Shown here piece after piece: positions 6,821 through 14,182 of a stretch of 23,083 nucleotides of DNA. A program made the position numbers and the translations under genes. Numbering within the stretch: position 1 is the stretch's first letter; each line of letters begins with the position of its first letter. The DNA comes from Candidatus Caccousia avistercoris (GTDB lineage: Bacteria; Bacillota; Clostridia; Oscillospirales; Acutalibacteraceae): the NCBI GenBank assembly GCA_018715025.1, contig DVMK01000025.1:1-23083 (forward strand), in the 5' to 3' direction. The notes below the pieces were generated by a model that saw only the letters and a list, made by a program, of their open reading frames with translations, was not told where the DNA came from and did no database searches.

Positions 6821-7498
6821 ATGCGTATCCTCATTGCAGAGGACGAGGTGGAGATTGCGAGGGCGCTCAAGCTTGTCCTGGAACGAAACAAATATACGGT
6901 GGATGTGGTCCACAACGGCACAGATGCTCTGGACTACATTCTGCTTTCTTCCTACGACGCCATTGTGCTGGACATTATGATGCCAGGCATGGACGGCCTG
7001 GCGGTGCTGGAGCAGGCCCGCCGCCGGGGCGTGGCCGCCCCCATCCTGTTCCTGACCGCCAAGGGAGAAATTGAAGACCGGGTTGCCGGGCTGAACGCCG
7101 GGGCGGACGACTACCTGCCCAAGCCCTTCGCCACCAGCGAAGTTGTGGCCCGGGTGAAGGCCCTCACCCGGCGGAACCAGGCTTACGCCCCCTCCGTTCT
7201 CTCGCTGGGCGGCACGCAGCTGGACTGCAACCGGTACGAGCTTTCCTGCCGGGGAAGGGCTGTGATGCTGAACAATAAGGAATACCAGCTGATGGATCTG
7301 TTCTTCCGCTACCCTCACCATGTATTTTCCTCCGAGCATTTGATGGAAAAAATCTGGGGGCCGGATTCTGAGGCGGAAATCGACGTGGTGTGGACTTACA
7401 TCGGTTTTTTGCGGAAGAAGCTGAAGCAGATTGAAGCGGACGCGGAGCTGCGCACCGTACGGGGGGCCGGGTACTCCCTGGAGGAAGCGAAATGCTGA
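6821..7498 (+). CDS. OmpR/PhoB-type response regulator
   Basis: A 225-residue DNA-binding response regulator. The receiver (1-115) has E7, D8, E9, phosphoacceptor D51 in IVLDIMMPGMDG, T79 in LFLTA and K101 in LPKPF. The winged-helix domain (~128-222) shows the NNKEYQLMDLFFRYP and VVWTYIGFLRKKL helices and the RGAGYSLE wing. The ATG at 6821 is preferred over an in-frame GTG at 6809 because AGGAGG (11 bases before the ATG) overlaps that GTG. It overlaps the kinase start by 7 bases. Position right after the exporter operon suggests it controls that operon, as for Bce-like or MacAB-linked systems, but this is inference. Confidence 0.93.
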   Translation: MRILIAEDEVEIARALKLVLERNKYTVDVVHNGTDALDYILLSSYDAIVLDIMMPGMDGLAVLEQARRRGVAAPILFLTAKGEIEDRVAGLNAGADDYLPKPFATSEVVARVKALTRRNQAYAPSVLSLGGTQLDCNRYELSCRGRAVMLNNKEYQLMDLFFRYPHHVFSSEHLMEKIWGPDSEAEIDVVWTYIGFLRKKLKQIEADAELRTVRGAGYSLEEAKC

Positions 7499-8709
7499 AG
7501 CGTATGCGCCGTCGGTTCGTCTGCGCGGCCATGGCGGCTATTTTTGCCGTGATGACCATGCTGCTGCTGGCCATCAACCTGCTGAATTACACCATCAACA
7601 CCAGCCGGCAGGACGAAACCCTGGCCATGCTGGCGGAATTTCAGGGGCTCGAACGGCCGGGGGAACGGCCGGATCACCGTCAGGATGACCGGGACGGCCC
7701 CTTTCCCCGCGCGCCCTTCGTCCCCATGTTCTTTTCTGTGCTGTTCCGTCAGGACGGAAGCACCGAGATTGTCAATGAAATGTCGGATTCCCTGGCCGAG
7801 GAGGATGCGGAGCAGTACGCCCGCGCAGTACTGGAACGGGGCGGGAGTTCCGGCTATTACGGGGAATACCGCTACCTGACAGCCCAGGAGGAGGAGGGCA
7901 CGCGCCTTTATTTTCTCAATTCCTCCCCGGAGCTGCAGGCCATGCAGACCCTCTTTTCCGTTTCCTGCGGGGTGGAGGCGGTGAGCCTGCTCACCGTGTT
8001 CGTGCTGGTGGTGGCCTTTTCCAAGTGGGCCATCGACCCTTATATACGGAACATGGAACGGCAGAAGCAGTTCATTACGGATGCGGGCCACGAGTTGAAA
8101 ACGCCCATCACCTCCATTGCCACCAGCGCCGACGTGCTGGCCATGGAGCAGGAAAACAACGAGTGGGTGCGGAACATTCAGAAGCAGTCCCTGCGGCTGA
8201 CCAAGCTGGTAAGCAACCTTATCACCCTTTCCCGGCTGGACGAAGCCTCCCCCTTCCCGGAAAAGACCGTTTTCTCCCTCAGCGAGGCCGCCTGGGAGGC
8301 CTCAGAGTCCTTTGCCGCCCTGGCCAGGGCCAAGGGAAAACGCTTTTCCCAGCGGATTGAGGAGGGGCTTTCCCTCAGCGGGGACAAAGCCTCCATTCAG
8401 CAGATGCTTTCCATCCTGCTGGACAACGCCGTCCGCTATTCCCTGCCGGGGGGCAGCATCCGCCTGGAGGTATACCGCAGGCGCAGAAGCTGCGTCATTC
8501 AGGTTTCCAACACCTGCGACATGGACGCCATTCCCGACCTGAACCGCCTGTTCGACCGGTTTTACCGGCCGGACAAGTCCCGCTCCACCCACACCGGCGG
8601 CACGGGCATCGGCCTTTCCATTGCCCGGGCCACGGCGGAAGCCCACGGGGGAAGCATTTCTGCCGAACGGCGCGAAGGGAACGTGCTTCTGATCCGGGCG
8701 GTGCTGTAG
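7492..8709 (+). CDS. Membrane sensor histidine kinase
   Basis: A 405-residue sensor kinase, partner of the preceding regulator. Two membrane helices (~10-33 and ~157-177) flank an extracellular sensor of about 120 residues with a charged, proline-rich start (PGERPDHRQDDRDGPFPRAP) and no recognised domain. No HAMP domain is obvious: the second helix runs almost directly into the dimerisation domain, with phosphoacceptor His200 in DAGHELKTP. The ATPase domain has the N-box (N312, LLDNAVRYS), F-box (LFDRFYRPDKSR) and G-box GGTGIGLSI (369-377). The ATG overlaps the regulator stop by 7 bases, with GGAGG 7 bases upstream. A 17-bp terminator follows. The signal is unknown; the short sensor loop favours a wall or membrane stimulus. 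Confidence 0.93.
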   Translation: MLKRMRRRFVCAAMAAIFAVMTMLLLAINLLNYTINTSRQDETLAMLAEFQGLERPGERPDHRQDDRDGPFPRAPFVPMFFSVLFRQDGSTEIVNEMSDSLAEEDAEQYARAVLERGGSSGYYGEYRYLTAQEEEGTRLYFLNSSPELQAMQTLFSVSCGVEAVSLLTVFVLVVAFSKWAIDPYIRNMERQKQFITDAGHELKTPITSIATSADVLAMEQENNEWVRNIQKQSLRLTKLVSNLITLSRLDEASPFPEKTVFSLSEAAWEASESFAALARAKGKRFSQRIEEGLSLSGDKASIQQMLSILLDNAVRYSLPGGSIRLEVYRRRRSCVIQVSNTCDMDAIPDLNRLFDRFYRPDKSRSTHTGGTGIGLSIARATAEAHGGSISAERREGNVLLIRAVL

Positions 8710-8729
8710 CCAAATCCCCCGGCAAGCCG

Positions 8730-8770
8730 GAACCGGCGGGGAGGAAAATTCCTTCCCGCCGGTTCTTTTT
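8730..8770 (+). terminator. Intrinsic terminator of two-component operon
   Basis: A 17-bp stem with one G-U pair: GAACCGGCGGGGAGGAA (8730-8746) with TTCCTTCCCGCCGGTTC (8749-8765), then TTTTT. It lies between the convergent kinase and PII genes. The U-run is on the plus strand only. A weaker TTCGCC/GGCGAA hairpin (8781-8798) near the PII stop lacks a U-run. Confidence 0.92.
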
Positions 8771-8804
8771 CCAAGGCCGCTTCGCCAACATAAGGCGAAA
8801 CCGG

Positions 8805-9536
8805 TTATTTTCCGCTCTGCTCCTCCAGGCCCATCACTTCGTCAACAGGCAGAGAGAGCAGGATTCCGTGGGACTGCGAGCACAGGCCGCAGGCCTTGCC
8901 AATGGCGGTCATAATGTCCGCTTTTTTCTCCTTGGGCACCACCATCAGCACAAAATCCCGTTCCTCCTGCAGGGAAAGGCCCAGGTGATCCTGCACGCGC
9001 TCCGAGTTTCTCTGCCGCCCCTTCAGCACGGTGCCGCCCTTGGCGCCGGCCTCTCTGGCGGCGTCTATGACCTCGTCGCTGTACCCGGCGTCCACCGAAA
9101 CCCAGATAACCACATATTTCAGCTGTTCCTTAATTTCTTCCATATCCTTCCGAATCCTTTCCTCTATGCGTCCCTTCAGGGCGTCCTTCGCTTCCTCGCT
9201 GAGCATTTGGAACACGGGGTTCTGCATGCCAGTAATGGGGAGCGAGAGCATAATGCCGCCGCCGCGCTTGTGGAACAGAATTTCTTCCTGCAGCGAGCTG
9301 GTCAGCCTGCTCACCAGAGGCTTTGGCATAATCCCAATGGTGATGAGCCGGACGGCGCCGCTCAGGCCAAAAATGTCGAGCATTTCAGAGGGAGCGGTCC
9401 CCTTGCCCCGGCACTGGTAACAAATTGGAATGTGAAGGCTGTCAAACGCCCGTTCCAGGATGCTTTTTTCCTCTGTATTCGTGATGAATACCACCATCCG
9501 AGGGGAAAAATGGGGATCCCCCAGCAATGCACTCAT
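8805..9536 (-). CDS. Tandem PII-like (GlnB-fold) regulatory protein
   Basis: A 243-residue soluble protein made of two GlnB-like halves. Half 1 (~14-107) runs from MVVFITNTEEKSILERAFDS to GGGIMLSLPITGM. Half 2 (~140-236) runs from YVVIWVSVDAGYSDEVIDAA to SHGILLSLPVDEVMGL. Both end in the same G-I-(M/L)-LSLP strand and share a central (I/V)xxxxPK strand, showing an internal duplication. Half 2 keeps the PII-like GGTVLKGR segment at the T-loop base; half 1 has diverged there. Ordinary PII proteins are ~110-residue homotrimers, so a tandem copy implies pseudo-symmetric assembly. Each half has a CxxC motif (C39/C42, C216/C219). The ATG at 9536 overlaps the DUF1538 stop (ATGA). PII proteins usually gate transporters or enzymes in response to nucleotides or 2-oxoglutarate; the upstream membrane protein is the obvious client, by inference. 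Confidence 0.85.
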   Translation of the reverse strand: MSALLGDPHFSPRMVVFITNTEEKSILERAFDSLHIPICYQCRGKGTAPSEMLDIFGLSGAVRLITIGIMPKPLVSRLTSSLQEEILFHKRGGGIMLSLPITGMQNPVFQMLSEEAKDALKGRIEERIRKDMEEIKEQLKYVVIWVSVDAGYSDEVIDAAREAGAKGGTVLKGRQRNSERVQDHLGLSLQEERDFVLMVVPKEKKADIMTAIGKACGLCSQSHGILLSLPVDEVMGLEEQSGK

Positions 9537-11056
9537 ACGGATTCCTCCTCGAAATCGACCAAAGTTTCTTCCAGCTGAGGCTCTTCTGTGCGTACCTCCG
9601 CCTTCTTTGTTTTATGGGTGTAAAGGAAGCCCATAAGCTGAATGGCAATAAGCGGCGCCAGCGCCACCAGCGCCACAATGCCGAAGGCGTCGGTCACCAC
9701 GTTGCCGTCAACCGCCAGGCACGCCCCTATGGCCAGAGGCAGAAGGAAGGTGGAGGTCATGGGCCCGCTGGCCACCCCGCCGGAGTCAAAGGCGATGCCC
9801 ACAAACACCGGCGGCACCACCCGGCTGAGCAGCAGGGCAGCGGCATAGCCGGGAATCAGGATCCAGTAAATGTTGATCCCCGTGAGCACCCGCACCATGG
9901 AAAGGGCCACCGCGCAGGCCACGCCCACCGAAAGGGCCAGGTTCATCATTTTCCGGGAAACCACCCCGCCGGTAATATCCTCCACCTGCACGTTCAGGAT
10001 CTGCACCGCGGGCTCGGCCTTCACAATGTAATAGCCGATGATGATTCCCACCGGCACCAGAAGCCATTTGTAAGGGCTGCCGGCCAGCCCGCCCCCCAAA
10101 AGGTTCCCCACAGGGGCAAACCCCACGTTTACGCCGGTCAGGAAAAGAATCAAGCCCACAATAGTGTACAGAAAGCCCACTGCCATGCGCAGCAGCTGCC
10201 GCTTCCGGTAGGTGCGGGTGGCCAGCTGGAACACCGCCAGCACCCCAATGACCGGCAGCATGCACACCAGAACCTCCCCCGCGTACTGGGGCAGGGCGGC
10301 GAAAAACTGGGGCATCACGTCGTAGGTGGTGGAGATGGAGGCGATGACGGCGGCTGTGTAGGCCGCGTCGGTGGGATTGTAGAAGATCCCCAGCAGCAGC
10401 ACCATCATGATGGGGCCCACGCTGCAAAGCGCCACCAGGCCGAAGCTGTCCTCTGCGCTGTCGGGGTCGCTGCGGGCGGCGGAAAGGCCTACGCCCAGCG
10501 CCATAATAAAGGGCACCGTCATGGGGCCTGTGGTAACGCCGCCGGAATCGAAGGCCACGGCGGTAAAGCTGTCGGGCGAAAAGAACGACAGCAGAAACAG
10601 CAGTATGTAAAAGATGGTCAGCAGCTTCCGCAGGCTGACATGGAACATCACCCGCAGCAGGGCCACCACCAGGAACAGGCCCACCCCCACGGCCACGGTG
10701 AAGATGAGCACCGCGTTGGGGATGGCGGCCACCTGGTTCGCCAGCACCTGCAGATCCGGTTCTGCAATGGTTATAATAGCACCAATCATGAAACAAATCA
10801 AGGCAATGGGCAAAATCCGTTTTCCGCGCATCAGCCGGCTGCCCACGCTCTGCCCCAGGGGGGTCATGGCCATTTCCGCCCCCAGCTGGAACAGGCCCAT
10901 GCCCACAATGAGCAGCACCGCCCCGGCAAGGAAGAGGGCCAGGGTCCCGATTTCCATAGGCACCAGGGTGACGCTCAGCACCAGCACGATCACGGTGATG
11001 GGCAGCACGCTGGAAAGGGACTCTTTGATTTTCTCTTTCAACTTTTCATTCAGCAC
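9533..11056 (-). CDS. DUF1538 integral membrane protein, putative cation antiporter
   Basis: A 507-residue, highly hydrophobic membrane protein with two homologous DUF1538 halves. Matching signatures are FDSGGVTTGPMT (169-180) and FDSGGVASGPMT (423-434), and EPDLQVLANQV (99-109) and EPAVQILNVQV (348-358), offset by about 250 residues. This points to an inverted or tandem-repeat transporter fold with SGG/TGPMT segments likely in the substrate path. The C-terminal tail (~481-507) is charged and acidic. From memory, DUF1538 proteins UmpA/UmpB of Halomonas were described as Na+(Li+,K+)/H+ antiporters; whether that applies here is unknown. The GTG start at 11056 has GGAGG 10 bases upstream and overlaps the marR stop by 7 bases. 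The gene is followed by the tandem PII gene with a 4-base overlap, so the three form one operon. Confidence 0.88.
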   Translation of the reverse strand: MLNEKLKEKIKESLSSVLPITVIVLVLSVTLVPMEIGTLALFLAGAVLLIVGMGLFQLGAEMAMTPLGQSVGSRLMRGKRILPIALICFMIGAIITIAEPDLQVLANQVAAIPNAVLIFTVAVGVGLFLVVALLRVMFHVSLRKLLTIFYILLFLLSFFSPDSFTAVAFDSGGVTTGPMTVPFIMALGVGLSAARSDPDSAEDSFGLVALCSVGPIMMVLLLGIFYNPTDAAYTAAVIASISTTYDVMPQFFAALPQYAGEVLVCMLPVIGVLAVFQLATRTYRKRQLLRMAVGFLYTIVGLILFLTGVNVGFAPVGNLLGGGLAGSPYKWLLVPVGIIIGYYIVKAEPAVQILNVQVEDITGGVVSRKMMNLALSVGVACAVALSMVRVLTGINIYWILIPGYAAALLLSRVVPPVFVGIAFDSGGVASGPMTSTFLLPLAIGACLAVDGNVVTDAFGIVALVALAPLIAIQLMGFLYTHKTKKAEVRTEEPQLEETLVDFEEESV

Positions 11057-11526
11057 AATTCAGGTTCCTCCTTTCCCTTCTCAGGCTTTCCGGCAGCCTC
11101 AGCCGCCCGGCGGGAGAAGGCTTCCACCAATTTTTTCTGAATCCGCAGCAGCGCCTGGGCATCCTCCGGGCCCAGCTCCTGCAGGGTTTTCGCCGTCAGG
11201 CACAGAATCTCCTCCCGTTTCTGGCGAATCAGGGCAAGGCCCTGCTCTGTCAGCGAAACCATAACCTGCCGGCTGTCCCGGGGGTCAGGGCTGCGGCGGA
11301 TAAGCCCCTGCTGCTCCAAATGGTTCAGCATGGCCGCCACCCGGGCGGAACTGACCGCCATGCCGCGGCTCAGCTCTTTGGGGTAGGCGCTGTTCTCGTG
11401 CATAGCCAGATAATTCATAGCGAAAAACACGCCGTGATCCAAAGCGGAGAGCTTTTGACTGGCAGGGATGTGCTGCAGGCTGGACTGGAGCGTCACGAGC
11501 TGCTCCGCCAGCGCCAGGTAATCCAT
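11050..11526 (-). CDS. MarR-family transcriptional regulator
   Basis: A 158-residue winged-helix repressor. The recognition region is clear: ELSRGMAVSSARVAAMLNHL, EQQGLIRRSPDPRDSRQVMV and LTEQGLALI give the HTH, the wing with the conserved DxRDxR, and the start of the dimerisation helix. Residues ~1-45 form the N-terminal dimer arm. The C-terminus is Lys/Glu-rich. It is the first gene of the marR-DUF1538-PII operon; its stop overlaps the next start. The ATG is preceded by a GGGGGAGG ribosome site. MarR proteins usually repress their own operon and release DNA on binding a small ligand or on cysteine oxidation. A dyad at 11552-11566 just upstream is a candidate operator. Confidence 0.92.
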   Translation of the reverse strand: MDYLALAEQLVTLQSSLQHIPASQKLSALDHGVFFAMNYLAMHENSAYPKELSRGMAVSSARVAAMLNHLEQQGLIRRSPDPRDSRQVMVSLTEQGLALIRQKREEILCLTAKTLQELGPEDAQALLRIQKKLVEAFSRRAAEAAGKPEKGKEEPELC

Positions 11527-11551
11527 AACGTCCTCCCCCTTTCCCTAAATC

Positions 11552-11566
11552 ACTAACACTATTAGT
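11552..11566. promoter_or_regulatory. Candidate MarR operator (ACTAA-N5-TTAGT)
   Basis: ACTAA (11552-11556) and TTAGT (11562-11566) form a perfect 5-base dyad with a 5-base centre, 26 bases upstream of the marR ATG in AT-rich DNA. It sits where a MarR autorepressor would normally bind, over or just after the promoter. A minus-strand -35-like TTGCAT lies immediately upstream (11576-11571). Size and place are typical; binding is inferred. Confidence 0.4.
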
Positions 11567-11619
11567 ATTTTATGCAAAAATTATTTCTAAATTATGAATA
11601 AGACACTGATTTTTTGAAA

Positions 11620-11655
11620 AAATTGCCTGATTTCTATAGAAAGTAAAAGCAATTT
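11620..11655. repeat. Nested palindromes upstream of marR
   Basis: A perfect 12-base palindrome TTTCTATAGAAA (11631-11642) lies nearly centred within a 7-base inverted repeat, AAATTGC (11620-11626) and GCAATTT (11649-11655). The two dyad centres differ by only one base. It lies about 95-130 bases before marR and beyond the ispA terminator, so it is more likely a DNA-binding site than an mRNA structure. Confidence 0.5.
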
Positions 11656-11710
11656 CGCGGAGAACTGCTTTTTTCCGCCTGCTACGCCTTAAAATCGGGC
11701 GCAGAGGCAG

Positions 11711-11758
11711 AAAAACAGCAAAAGCCGGAAGGCTTTCGCTGGTGAAAACCTTCCGGCT
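11711..11758 (-). terminator. Intrinsic terminator of nusB-ispA operon
   Basis: On the minus strand AGCCGGAAGG pairs with CCTTCCGGCT (11758-11749 and 11732-11723), extended by four more pairs beyond one mismatch, then TTTT-GCTG-TTTTT. It starts about 90 bases after the ispA stop. Confidence 0.8.
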
Positions 11759-11851
11759 CTGTCAAACTATGAACCGCAGCCGCAGCTGCGGGCTGTTCCC
11801 GCCAGCGGCGCCGGCTTGTTCGGGATGGGAAAAGCAGTAATGGGCGTCAGG

Positions 11852-12739
11852 CTATTTCTGCCGCACCGAAAGCTCCTCCGCCAGTTCCCGCAGGTTGTCC
11901 GCCTCCGGGCCGAAGGGTTCCAGGGCAGACACCGCCTTCTGTGTCAGGCGGGCAGCCTCCTGCCGGGCTTCGGCAAGCCCAAGAAGGGAAACATAGGTGG
12001 ACTTGTCCCGCCCTGCATCGCTTTTCACCGGCTTGCCCAGCTCTTCCTCTGTGCCGGTGACGTCCAGAATGTCATCTACAATCTGGAAGGCCAGGCCCAG
12101 GGCGCCGGCGTACTGCTCCGCGGCCAGAAGCTGTTCCCGGCTGCCGCCCCCCAGCAGGCAGCCCACCCGGGCCGCGGCCCGGATAAGGGCGCCGGTTTTG
12201 CAGGAATCCATCAATTCCAGCGTGTCCAGCGGGACGGCGCGGCCCTCGCTGATGAGGTCGATCTGCTGCCCCCCCACCATGCCGTGGATCCCGGCGGCCC
12301 TGGCCAGCTCCCAGGCGGCGGAAAGGGCCCTGGCGTGGCCCGCCCGCTCCCCGTTTTCCGGGGCGGCGGCCGTTTCGAAGGCCAGGGTCAGCAGGGCGTC
12401 CCCCGCCAGCAGGGCTGTTGCTTCCCCGAAGGCCTTGTGGCAGGAGGGCTTCCCCCGGCGCATGCCGTCGTCGTCCATACAGGGGAGATCGTCGTGGATG
12501 AGGGAATAGGTGTGGATCATCTCCAGCGCGCAGGCGTAGGGAAGAGCCGCCTCCGTGCTGCCGCCGCAGAGACGGCAGAATTCCAGCAGCAGCACCGGGC
12601 GGATCCGCTTGCCGCCGTTCAGCAGGCTGTACCGCATAGCGGCGATCACATCCGCATAAAGCTCCCCCTGAATGGGAAGAAGCCTGTCCAGCATGCTCTC
12701 AATCTGTTCCAAATAAGCGTCCTGCCAGCCTGCCTTCAT
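11852..12739 (-). CDS. ispA: Farnesyl/geranylgeranyl diphosphate synthase
   Basis: A 295-residue trans-prenyltransferase that condenses isopentenyl diphosphate onto DMAPP/GPP to give farnesyl diphosphate for undecaprenyl phosphate, quinones and related lipids. The first aspartate-rich motif is D83-D84...D89 in LIHDDLPCMDDD, followed by RRGKPSCHKAFGEATALLAGDAL. The second is D222-D223...D226 in FQIVDDILD, followed by GKPVKSDAGRDKSTYVSLLG. GGKRIRP (42-48) is the IPP-binding loop. Length is normal. The ATG overlaps the xseB stop (ATGA). In many Clostridia dxs and tlyA follow; here the operon ends with a terminator instead. Confidence 0.96.
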   Translation of the reverse strand: MKAGWQDAYLEQIESMLDRLLPIQGELYADVIAAMRYSLLNGGKRIRPVLLLEFCRLCGGSTEAALPYACALEMIHTYSLIHDDLPCMDDDGMRRGKPSCHKAFGEATALLAGDALLTLAFETAAAPENGERAGHARALSAAWELARAAGIHGMVGGQQIDLISEGRAVPLDTLELMDSCKTGALIRAAARVGCLLGGGSREQLLAAEQYAGALGLAFQIVDDILDVTGTEEELGKPVKSDAGRDKSTYVSLLGLAEARQEAARLTQKAVSALEPFGPEADNLRELAEELSVRQK

Positions 12740-12939
12740 GCCTCATCCTCCTTTAGGGAAAGCTCCTTAATCTTCTGTTCCGCCTTCTGCAGCTTTTCGT
12801 AGCATCGCCCCGCCAGAGCAGAGCCCTCCTCAAACAGCTTCATGGATTCCTCCAGGGGCTCGTTCCCCGCCTCCAGCCTGGCCACAATTTCCGCCAGCCG
12901 ATCCAGGGACGCCTCAAAGCTCAGGTTTTTCGCCGCCAT
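12736..12939 (-). CDS. xseB: Exodeoxyribonuclease VII small subunit
   Basis: A 67-residue all-helical protein that coats the long helix of XseA to form exonuclease VII, which degrades single-stranded DNA from both ends. The family pattern is plain: SFEASLDRLAEIVARLEAGN, LEESMKLFEEGSAL and the terminal EQKIKEL coiled coil. AAAGGAGG precedes the ATG at 12939. It overlaps the xseA end by 26 bases and the ispA start by 4, so stoichiometry is probably set by coupled translation. Confidence 0.96.
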   Translation of the reverse strand: MAAKNLSFEASLDRLAEIVARLEAGNEPLEESMKLFEEGSALAGRCYEKLQKAEQKIKELSLKEDEA

Positions 12940-14182
12940 CGCCGGTTCCTCCTTTGATGATTTTTTTCACTTCCTCCGCCCGGCATTCCGCCTCCCCGTC
13001 TAAAAAGCGCAGGGTGAACCTGCCGCCGGGGGGAAGCGATTCCACCGAGGTGATGAGGGTGCGCCGTTTGCCCTTCCCCAGGCTGGCTATGGCGTAGCCC
13101 CGCGCCAGCACAGAAAGGGGGCTGAGGGCGTCCAGACGGCCGGCCAGACCGGCCAGCCTGGCCTGCCCGGCGCTGCACACGCTGGCCGCCGCCCGGTGCA
13201 GCCGTTCCTCCAGGGCGGCGGTTTTCGCCGCCCGGTCCGCGGTCAGGCTGCCTGGCTGCTGCAGGGGGCGGCTGGCGGTGAGGGCGTCCAGCCGCTGGCG
13301 GTACGCCCCCAGCCTGGCCTCGATCCCCAGCGCCAGGCGCCGCCTCTGGTACTGCAGGGAAGCGGCCAGCTCCGCCGCATCCGGCACGGCCAGTTCTGCC
13401 GCAGCAGAGGGCGTAGGCGCACGCAGGTCGGCGGCAAAGTCGCAGATGGTGAAATCTGTTTCATGGCCCACCGCAGAAATAACCGGGATTTGGGAGGCGG
13501 CCACGGCCCTGGCCACGCTCTCCTCATTAAAGGCCCACAGATCCTCCAAAGAGCCGCCGCCCCGGCCCAAAATGATGACGTCGGCCGCCTGCGCCCGGTT
13601 CATTCGTTCCAGAGCGCGCACCAGCTGGGGCGCCGCCCCCTCCCCCTGCACCAGCACCGGGCAGAACACCACCTGTGCCATGGGGAAACGGCGGCCCAGA
13701 ACCGTGAGAATGTCGTGCACCGCCGCCCCTGTGGGGGAGGTAATAACCCCCACCCGTTCCGGGAACCGGGGCAGAGGGCGTTTTCGTTCCGGGGAAAAGA
13801 GGCCTTCCCGGCCCAGCTTTTCCTTCAGCTGCTCATAGGCCAGGTTCAGCGCGCCCAGGCCGTCCGGCTGCAGATCCTCCACATACAGCTGGTACTGGCC
13901 GCTGGCCTCGTACAGGCTTATCCTTCCCCGGGCCAGCACCTTCATACCGTCCTTCGGCAAAAAACGCAGGCGGGCGGCGCTTCTGGCGAACATGACGGCA
14001 CGCACCAGAGAGCGCTCGTCCTTCAACGAAAAATACAGATGTCCAGATTTATAATGATTTGTAAAATTGGAAATCTCCCCTGTGACAAGCACAGAGGAAA
14101 GCCGGGGGTCCTCCTCCAGCTTCATTTTCAAATAGGTATTCAGCTGCGAGACCGTAAGGGTAAGAGGGGCCTGGGCGATCAC
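12914..14182 (-). CDS. xseA: Exodeoxyribonuclease VII large subunit
   Basis: A 422-residue nuclease subunit. An N-terminal OB domain (~8-100) starts with LTVSQLNTYLKMKLEEDP and VLVTGEISNF. The catalytic core (~125-300) contains RVGVITSPTGAAVHDIL, the nucleotide-contacting DVIILGRGGGSLEDLWAFN, and VGHETDFTICDFAADLRAPTP. A long helical segment (~310-390) binds XseB, followed by a short C-terminal beta region (LARGYAIASLGKGK). GTG at 14182 is chosen: GGAGG lies 9 bases upstream, the GTGA overlaps the previous stop, and the protein then starts at the usual family position. A longer frame upstream is read-through of the M22 gene's DNA. Confidence 0.94.
   Translation of the reverse strand: MIAQAPLTLTVSQLNTYLKMKLEEDPRLSSVLVTGEISNFTNHYKSGHLYFSLKDERSLVRAVMFARSAARLRFLPKDGMKVLARGRISLYEASGQYQLYVEDLQPDGLGALNLAYEQLKEKLGREGLFSPERKRPLPRFPERVGVITSPTGAAVHDILTVLGRRFPMAQVVFCPVLVQGEGAAPQLVRALERMNRAQAADVIILGRGGGSLEDLWAFNEESVARAVAASQIPVISAVGHETDFTICDFAADLRAPTPSAAAELAVPDAAELAASLQYQRRRLALGIEARLGAYRQRLDALTASRPLQQPGSLTADRAAKTAALEERLHRAAASVCSAGQARLAGLAGRLDALSPLSVLARGYAIASLGKGKRRTLITSVESLPPGGRFTLRFLDGEAECRAEEVKKIIKGGTGDGGEKPEL

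Larger units (their letters stand above)
11527..11851. other. Intergenic region between ispA and marR
   Basis: A 325-base gap without a supported gene. From the ispA side it holds about 90 bases with nothing recognisable apart from a short open frame ending in RSCGCGS, then the ispA terminator (11711-11758), about 50 bases of plain sequence, the nested palindromes at 11620-11655, an AT-rich stretch (about 11560-11620) likely to hold the marR promoter, and the candidate operator at 11552-11566. Several minus-strand -10-like sequences are possible (for example CATAAT near 11592-11597), so the exact promoter cannot be picked by eye. Confidence 0.6.

Noticed and set aside
9527..11140. A 537-codon plus-strand open frame opposite the DUF1538 gene
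   Set aside because: Shadow frame with His/Gln/Gly-rich sequence; the minus strand has the duplicated DUF1538 signatures and coupled neighbours.
11767..11849. Short minus-strand frame after ispA ending in RSCGCGS, resembling a small Cys-rich peptide
   Set aside because: No ATG, GTG or TTG in frame after the ispA region and no ribosome site; probably chance open sequence before the terminator.
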